Origin: JBCCWF01 sp038520475
Lineage (GTDB): Bacteria; Cyanobacteriota; Cyanobacteriia; CAKZMO01
DNA length: 64,000 nt
Assembly (NCBI GenBank): GCA_038520475.1
Contig: JBCBLF010000002.1
Coordinates: 4,827 to 68,826 of the forward strand
Direction: 5' to 3'
The notes below the pieces were generated by a model. The model saw only the letters and a list, made by a program, of their open reading frames with translations, was not told where the DNA came from and searched no databases. The stretch's first letter is position 1; each line of letters begins with the position of its first letter. Of the stretch, positions 61,429 through 64,000 are shown in pieces. The position numbers and the translations under genes were made by a program.

Positions 61429-62040
61429 TTACACCTTAAATCGACCGAGATACTCGTCGGGTGCTCGGCTTTCAATCGAGTTAGTCACATGCGTAAGGTT
61501 AATGGTTTGAAATCTCTTAGAGAACAGCTGCCGAATGTCGTCGGGTGTTGTTCCAAAGGGTGGCCCTCCGGATCGAGAATGTGCCCAGAATAGGCCGATA
61601 AATTCCCCTCCAGGGTGAAGGAGGGTGTGAGCCAGATCAACATAGGCCGGACGCTGGTGTGGGGCGATCGCACAAAAGCAGGTGTGCTCTAACACATAGT
61701 CAAATTGTCCAGCGTAGTCAGTCTCTAAATCGAAGATATCGCGTTGAATGAACTGTGCTGATAGGTGACGGGCTTGGGCAGCTTGTTGGGCATAGGCAAT
61801 CGCTGATGGCGCGAAATCGACACCGACTATCTCAAATCCTTTCTTGGCAAACAACAGGGCATCATGCCCAGACCCAGACCCCAAGACAACCATGCGTCCT
61901 GGGGGTGGGGCAGCTGCATCATTTAATAAGCTGACAAAAGGCGGAGCTGGTTGCCCCAAGTCCCAACGAGCCGTGCCGTCTTGGTATCGGCCTTCCCAAA
62001 ACTCAGTGTTTAATTCGGGATGGAGGCCAGGGTCAGGCAT
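61429..62040 (-). CDS. SAM-dependent methyltransferase, thiopurine methyltransferase-like
   Basis: 203 residues from the ATG at 62040, which overlaps the stop of the upstream gene by 8 bases. The TPMT family pattern is visible: NTEFWEGRYQDGTARWDLGQPAPP at the N-terminus, MVVLGSGSGHDALLFAKKG (SAM loop), VGVDFAPSAIAYAQ and DYVLEHTCFCAI. Natural substrates of bacterial TPMT-like enzymes vary (thiols, selenium or halide compounds); this one is unknown. Overlap with the transglutaminase gene implies coupled translation. Confidence 0.87.
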   Translation of the reverse strand: MPDPGLHPELNTEFWEGRYQDGTARWDLGQPAPPFVSLLNDAAAPPPGRMVVLGSGSGHDALLFAKKGFEIVGVDFAPSAIAYAQQAAQARHLSAQFIQRDIFDLETDYAGQFDYVLEHTCFCAIAPHQRPAYVDLAHTLLHPGGEFIGLFWAHSRSGGPPFGTTPDDIRQLFSKRFQTINLTHVTNSIESRAPDEYLGRFKV

Positions 62041-63730
62041 AGACAGAATTTTCAACAATAGGGTGCTCAGTTGATATCGGAGGCAACTCTTCTAGAATCT
62101 TGAATCGAATATGGTTGAGCGCCAAGTCGCCAATGGAGAGATCATCAGGTTTATTAGGAGCCTGAATTTTTTCAAACGACACGCCTTTGCCGATTTCAAT
62201 GTGGTACCACGCTAATCCCATGAAAAAGCGAGTGGGGTAAGGGCCACGCTCGACGATGTCATCTACATTGGATTCCATCGGTAGCCATCCGTGCCCAGGG
62301 ATATAAAACTCGAGCCAAACATGATTAAAATCAGGTTCTAGTGGAATGTTTTGAAGATCCTGATGAGGTGGACATTTGTATCGACCAATGGTGCGACAGG
62401 GAATATTGTTTAACCGTGCCAAGGCTAGCAAAACACCGACATATTCACCACAGGACCCAATTCCTCTCTCTAACGCAATATCAGGCGTGTCAATGTGAGG
62501 CTTGATCCCATATGACAGCCGATCGTATACGTAGTTGCGAATTCGCAACATTTTTCGCAAAACGTTCGTTTCTGTTCCCTTCGCTTCTTGAGCGGCCTGT
62601 CGAATCATTGGGGTGTCCATCGATAAGTCGTCATCATCGACGAGATACTGAGCCGCAAAGTCGATGGGCAAGGCCGGAGTCTCGGAAACATCATTAGGCG
62701 TGAGATGATATTTGATGCTCCTCACTTCAATCACAGCCTTCCAGCCAAAAATCGCACCTTGATTCGGTTCCAAAGTGTCAAATCGGAACACAGCAATGCG
62801 TTGTCCATTCTGTTCTTCTTCAGTGAAGGGCAGACCGAACGGCTCAACGTGTCGGATTTTCTGACGTACGGTTTCTGATGGGAGTGCAATACGCCATTCC
62901 AAGTTTTTCAGGGCGATCGCATCCAGTGGGAGCATTTCCTCCACATAGGACATCTCGATTAGATACCCATTGGATAAGGTGTAAGATTCCTTTTCGTTGA
63001 TATGGACATGTAGCGGATGGACAAAGGTCTTCTGTCGAAACGTCAATTGATGCGGATCATCGGCATTCGGATCGTCACGAATGTAAGGTTCTTCGACGGC
63101 ATATGAAACGTATAAAATCTCTTGCCCTATCTGAGGTGACGGCAAAAATGCCAGCCCTGTGGGATCGCTGTATGGCGTGAGTAGACTGAAGCGAATGGCT
63201 CCAGTTGCGCGATCGAGACAGTAAACTGTTTGCTCGGTGCGATCGCTCACCCACAGCTCATCATTACGAATGACCAAGTTCTCAATGCCGACACCAGGTT
63301 GGGGCAAGGTGGTGATGCGCGCTTGAGATTGACGTTCAAAAATGTGAATGTAGCCAGATTTTTGGCACGCCACATAGATAGCATCGCCGTGCACAGCAAT
63401 ACCGTTCGCAGGATAAGGCAGTGTCACAAAGTGTTGTGGCGTTAAGTCGTTAAACGTACTCCAACAGACCTGATGTCCTTTAGTAAACCAAATAGTGTTA
63501 CCATCAACCGCCAACCCATTACAGTCGGCGTAATCATCAACATGCAGAGGATTGAGTAAAGTTGTGTTGTCAGTTTGGCAATTGATCTTCAGGAGATATC
63601 CTCGAACAGTATCAAGCCCGATTAACCCGCTGCCATGGGCTGCAATGCCGTGTAGTGCATAAGCACCAATCGGACGGACGGTCCGCCGTTGAGGATCGGT
63701 TTCACAAAAGCTGGAGGCAGAATGCGACAT
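62033..63730 (-). CDS. beta-propeller / transglutaminase-like protein
   Basis: 565 residues. The N-terminal third consists of NHL-like propeller blades (HGIAAHGSGLIGLDTVRG, NGLAVDGNTIWFTKG, NGIAVHGDAIYVA, IENLVIRNDELWVSDR). A beta-rich middle (about 240-370) leads into a transglutaminase-like core with C427 in GSCGEYVGVL and H470 in NHVWLEF. The third position, usually Asp in a VDP context, reads MESN with E486. No signal peptide is seen, so it is probably cytoplasmic. It is coupled to the TPMT-like gene downstream. Protease or amide-transfer activity is inferred, not shown. Confidence 0.8.
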   Translation of the reverse strand: MSHSASSFCETDPQRRTVRPIGAYALHGIAAHGSGLIGLDTVRGYLLKINCQTDNTTLLNPLHVDDYADCNGLAVDGNTIWFTKGHQVCWSTFNDLTPQHFVTLPYPANGIAVHGDAIYVACQKSGYIHIFERQSQARITTLPQPGVGIENLVIRNDELWVSDRTEQTVYCLDRATGAIRFSLLTPYSDPTGLAFLPSPQIGQEILYVSYAVEEPYIRDDPNADDPHQLTFRQKTFVHPLHVHINEKESYTLSNGYLIEMSYVEEMLPLDAIALKNLEWRIALPSETVRQKIRHVEPFGLPFTEEEQNGQRIAVFRFDTLEPNQGAIFGWKAVIEVRSIKYHLTPNDVSETPALPIDFAAQYLVDDDDLSMDTPMIRQAAQEAKGTETNVLRKMLRIRNYVYDRLSYGIKPHIDTPDIALERGIGSCGEYVGVLLALARLNNIPCRTIGRYKCPPHQDLQNIPLEPDFNHVWLEFYIPGHGWLPMESNVDDIVERGPYPTRFFMGLAWYHIEIGKGVSFEKIQAPNKPDDLSIGDLALNHIRFKILEELPPISTEHPIVENSVYA

Positions 63731-64000
63731 GGCACAGCGTAATGATGGACGGTGATGCGGAAACTAAGCCCCATCATTCTAATGCACAGCATCGATTCTG
63801 CTCTGCGTCACAACAGACACATCGATGCCACTATCCACCAAACAGCATGTGCTCCCGACTGGGTAAAGTTTACAAAGAAATAGGGTGCGCACTGCGCACC
63901 CTATTTCTTTGGTGTGGATTTGAGACAATTGTCAAGGAGAGGTGTTCTGCCTCAACTTGGCGACCGCTATACCTTTGGATATTGATATCTTTACGGCGTG
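63731..64000. other. right-edge intergenic region with hairpin element d
   Basis: 270 bp after the transglutaminase start, up to the window edge. It contains hairpin element d and no recognisable gene start. Confidence 0.5.
63874..63910. terminator. hairpin element d, perfect 18-bp stem
   Basis: AAAGAAATAGGGTGCGCA and its exact complement are separated by one base. The minus-strand exit reads TTTCTTTGTAAAC, so it could end a minus-strand gene beyond the window edge. The flank GTGTGGATTTGAG is the complement of the CTCAAATCCA flank shared by the family. Confidence 0.7.

Noticed and set aside
1..64000. CRISPR arrays, prophage, IS transposase, tRNA or rRNA genes
   Set aside because: No regular repeat-spacer arrays, phage or transposase proteins were seen, and no tRNA T-arm or rRNA motifs were noticed on either strand by eye.

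Overview
The window is chromosomal DNA from a cyanobacterium. The evidence is direct: the octamer GCGATCGC (HIP1) is scattered through coding regions; there is an ndhC-ndhK-ndhJ cluster of the photosynthetic NDH-1 complex; there are diflavin flavodiiron (Flv) proteins fused to a flavin reductase, which occur only in oxygenic phototrophs; and there are several protein families largely restricted to cyanobacteria and plastids (PatD-like, DUF3110, DUF1400, a small protein ending in a YLRETL-type motif). Species cannot be read from the sequence. No rRNA, tRNA, CRISPR array, prophage or transposase gene was seen, so this looks like an ordinary core-genome segment. Three runs of N interrupt genes: 7928-8027 (antiporter), 46412-46713 (ftsH) and 51281-51379 (tamB-like).

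Layout. 1-2905: the 3' part of one Flv protein, then a complete Flv1-like protein. 3104-7054: an Fe-S aldo/keto reductase and a bifunctional-nuclease-domain protein, divergent from riboflavin synthase, which converges on glutamate racemase. 7295-8701: a CPA2 antiporter, divergent from ndhCKJ (9356-10971); a PatD-like gene follows. 11587-15437 (minus): hisS, a small coiled-coil protein, a TPR membrane protein, argB and aroK. 15721-21057: a secreted M48 protease facing a large membrane-anchored coiled-coil/TPR protein. 21880-24118: a coiled-coil protein facing ffh. 25130-31032 (minus): the rimP-nusA-ylxR-infB translation/transcription operon. 31363-42254: a membrane protein, an alpha/beta hydrolase, a DUF1400 protein, a beta-helix/SLH protein, a fatty-acid hydroxylase-family protein, a coiled-coil protein, a Crp/Fnr regulator, and an ArgRS-derived protein without a catalytic domain. 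43209-49039: an EF-G-like GTPase, FtsH, and a methyltransferase-acetyltransferase fusion. 49036-54357: TamB-like protein. 55149-63730: DUF3110 protein, GlgX, a hydrolase, a histidine kinase/response regulator pair, and a methyltransferase translationally coupled to a propeller-transglutaminase protein.

The most unusual content is between genes. A family of hairpin elements recurs at about 22.6, 25.0, 37.5, 38.9, 54.9 and 63.9 kb. They share flanks (like CTCAAATCCATARCAAAAGA on one side and AACTTTGCCAAGTCG or GAACGTTGCTAAGTCG on the other), but the stems differ in sequence and stay paired. A second repeat of about 105-110 bp with terminal inverted repeats occurs at 18023-18127 and 38710-38819, with a half copy at 22527-22560 joined to one of the hairpin elements. 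A promoter-to-terminator unit at 24632-24756, with no ORF, predicts a roughly 90-nt small RNA between infB and ffh. Twin covarying hairpins lie in the infB leader. Among proteins, the stand-outs are the catalytic-domain-less ArgRS homologue, the EF-G paralogue with Ser in place of the switch II His, the methyltransferase-GNAT fusion and the propeller-transglutaminase/methyltransferase pair.
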